From positions 1-35,680 of the IMG/VR virus record IMGVR_UViG_3300045972_000082: a stretch of DNA of 35,680 bases; one strand, written 5' to 3'. The notes beneath the pieces are model-generated. The model had not been told where the DNA came from and ran no database searches. It was given only the letters and a program-made list of their open reading frames with translations. Position 1 is the stretch's first letter. Each line of letters begins with the position of its first letter. The DNA is from a virus. Shown piece by piece: positions 34,828 to 35,680 of this stretch. A program made the translations under genes and the position numbers.

Positions 34828-35680
34828 TTAACTTGCAGAAGTTTTCAGTGCCACGAACGCGGTAGGAATTGCTATGGTCAAGCCAATTCTTTCTGTCACA
34901 CGGAGTGCTGACATATTACTTTCAAACAAGTTGGTTGAACCAATCGTTGCTTGGTCGGAAACTGCAACTGTCATTTGTCGTCTGTCCCCAAGGTACATAT
35001 ATTTGAAGTTTCCAAATATCACGTACTTGGTTGAAAGAGCAGTTGAACTCGGCATTTTTTCCGAAAGATAAACTGGGTAACCCCAAGCGTATCCAACAAT
35101 TCCAACACCCTGCGAAGCGTCCCCCGTTGTCACTGGTGTTGCAGTGGTTGCAATGTATTGTCCGTCACTTCCTTTCAACTTCTGGACAGTTGACCAAACA
35201 GAGCGGTGCATTACGAAAACAGCACCTTGCAAAACAATCGGTTTAACACTTGCAATCATATCACGCATATAATCAGCAGTGATTTTTGCAAATGTAGTGT
35301 CGCCTGTTGCCTGTGTCAAAACAGTCACGCCAGCGTCAGCAAGCACACCCGTAAATGGAGAACCTGTTCCATTCAAACCTTGATTATCTTCCTCTCCTGC
35401 AATCGCTTCTGAAAACAATTCCACCAAAAGTGAAATAGTATCAGCGTCAGCGTCCTCCAACAGTTCGTTGGTTACTGGGGTCAAACATACAAGCGTTTTA
35501 GCAAGCAGTGTGACTTGTCCAAGAGTTGGCTGTGAAACTGTTCCAGCAACTCCTTCCCCTGGCCAGTAGACGGCAACAGAAGCGGTAATTTTCGGAAGTT
35601 TCAGCGTATCGCGTTGCATAGGAATAGTCCTAGCAAGTTTACGGATAATTCCAAATACTTCTGCAAGACGTACAACTTCT
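34828..35680 (-). CDS. Major capsid protein (HK97 fold), N-terminus outside window
   Basis: 284 residues visible, continuing to the window edge in frame (EVVRLAEVFGIIRKLARTIPM). HK97-type features: RDTLKLPKITASVAVYWPGEG, LGQVTLLAKTLVCLTPVTNELLEDAD, AGEEDNQGLNGTGSPFTGVLA, VFVMHRSVWSTVQKLKGSDGQYI, YPVYLSEKMPSSTALS and LGDRRQMTVAVSD. This is the common HK97 capsid C-terminal two thirds. The missing part would include the scaffolding delta domain removed by the prohead protease. It forms the capsid shell. No internal stop. Confidence 0.93.
   Translation of the reverse strand, partial: EVVRLAEVFGIIRKLARTIPMQRDTLKLPKITASVAVYWPGEGVAGTVSQPTLGQVTLLAKTLVCLTPVTNELLEDADADTISLLVELFSEAIAGEEDNQGLNGTGSPFTGVLADAGVTVLTQATGDTTFAKITADYMRDMIASVKPIVLQGAVFVMHRSVWSTVQKLKGSDGQYIATTATPVTTGDASQGVGIVGYAWGYPVYLSEKMPSSTALSTKYVIFGNFKYMYLGDRRQMTVAVSDQATIGSTNLFESNMSALRVTERIGLTIAIPTAFVALKTSAS

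Noticed and set aside
1-35680. Integrase, repressor or other lysogeny genes
   Set aside because: No recombinase catalytic motifs or divergent repressor pair were found; all genes run on one strand.
1-35680. Reassigned stop codon for the whole phage
   Set aside because: TAA, TAG and TGA each end many genes at expected places with tight coupling to the next start; only the protease shows an internal TAA.

Overview
The window is almost the whole genome of a tailed double-stranded DNA phage with siphovirus-type morphology genes. Every convincing gene lies on the minus strand, so the biological reading order runs from base 35680 down to base 1. The host cannot be named. Stop codons are used normally apart from one in-frame TAA. 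Sigma-70-like promoters (TTGACA, 17 bases, TATAAT or TACAAT) occur. Most start codons follow an A-rich leader such as AAAAATAATATG and lack a Shine-Dalgarno motif. The lysin is a GH25 muramidase. Together these fit a host with a housekeeping sigma factor of the usual kind but weak reliance on Shine-Dalgarno pairing. A member of the candidate phyla radiation or a Gram-positive lineage is possible, but that is inference.

Layout in reading order. 35680-32581: major capsid protein (N-terminus cut by the window edge), a small head protein, head-tail connectors, tail terminator. 32573-28713: tail tube, tail assembly chaperones with a -1 frameshift on A9, tape measure, distal tail protein. 28713-20179: tail-associated protein with a discoidin-like insert, two tail-collar proteins, a collagen-like fibre, a large beta-rich virion protein, baseplate-like protein and many small proteins. 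20107-18791: lysis genes (a small membrane ORF broken at an A8 tract, GH25 endolysin, holin candidate), closed by an intrinsic terminator near 18705. 18533-7916: early region opened by a consensus promoter, with a run of micro-genes, a membrane-anchored 3D-domain protein, a second near-identical promoter at 16095, a candidate recombination protein, NinB-like protein, a replication initiator with internal iterons, two HNH proteins and a VRR-NUC nuclease. 7911-5328: an overlapping ParB-like, radical SAM and glycosyltransferase cassette. 5343-1: terminase subunits, portal-MuF fusion and prohead protease.

The protease at base 1 and the capsid protein at base 35680 are neighbours in HK97-type phages. 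The sequence is therefore probably a circularly permuted or circular genome cut between them, with the end of the protease and the start of the capsid gene outside the window. No integrase, repressor, DNA polymerase, tRNA or CRISPR array was found, so a virulent life style relying on the host polymerase is the simplest reading.

Most notable points: the ParB / radical SAM / glycosyltransferase cassette, which looks like an uncharacterised nucleic-acid modification system; interleaved inverted repeats that could form a pseudoknot in the leader of the replication initiator; lambda-like iterons inside that initiator gene; an in-frame TAA at a conserved position of the prohead protease; and a recurring architecture of promoter plus 5' hairpin.
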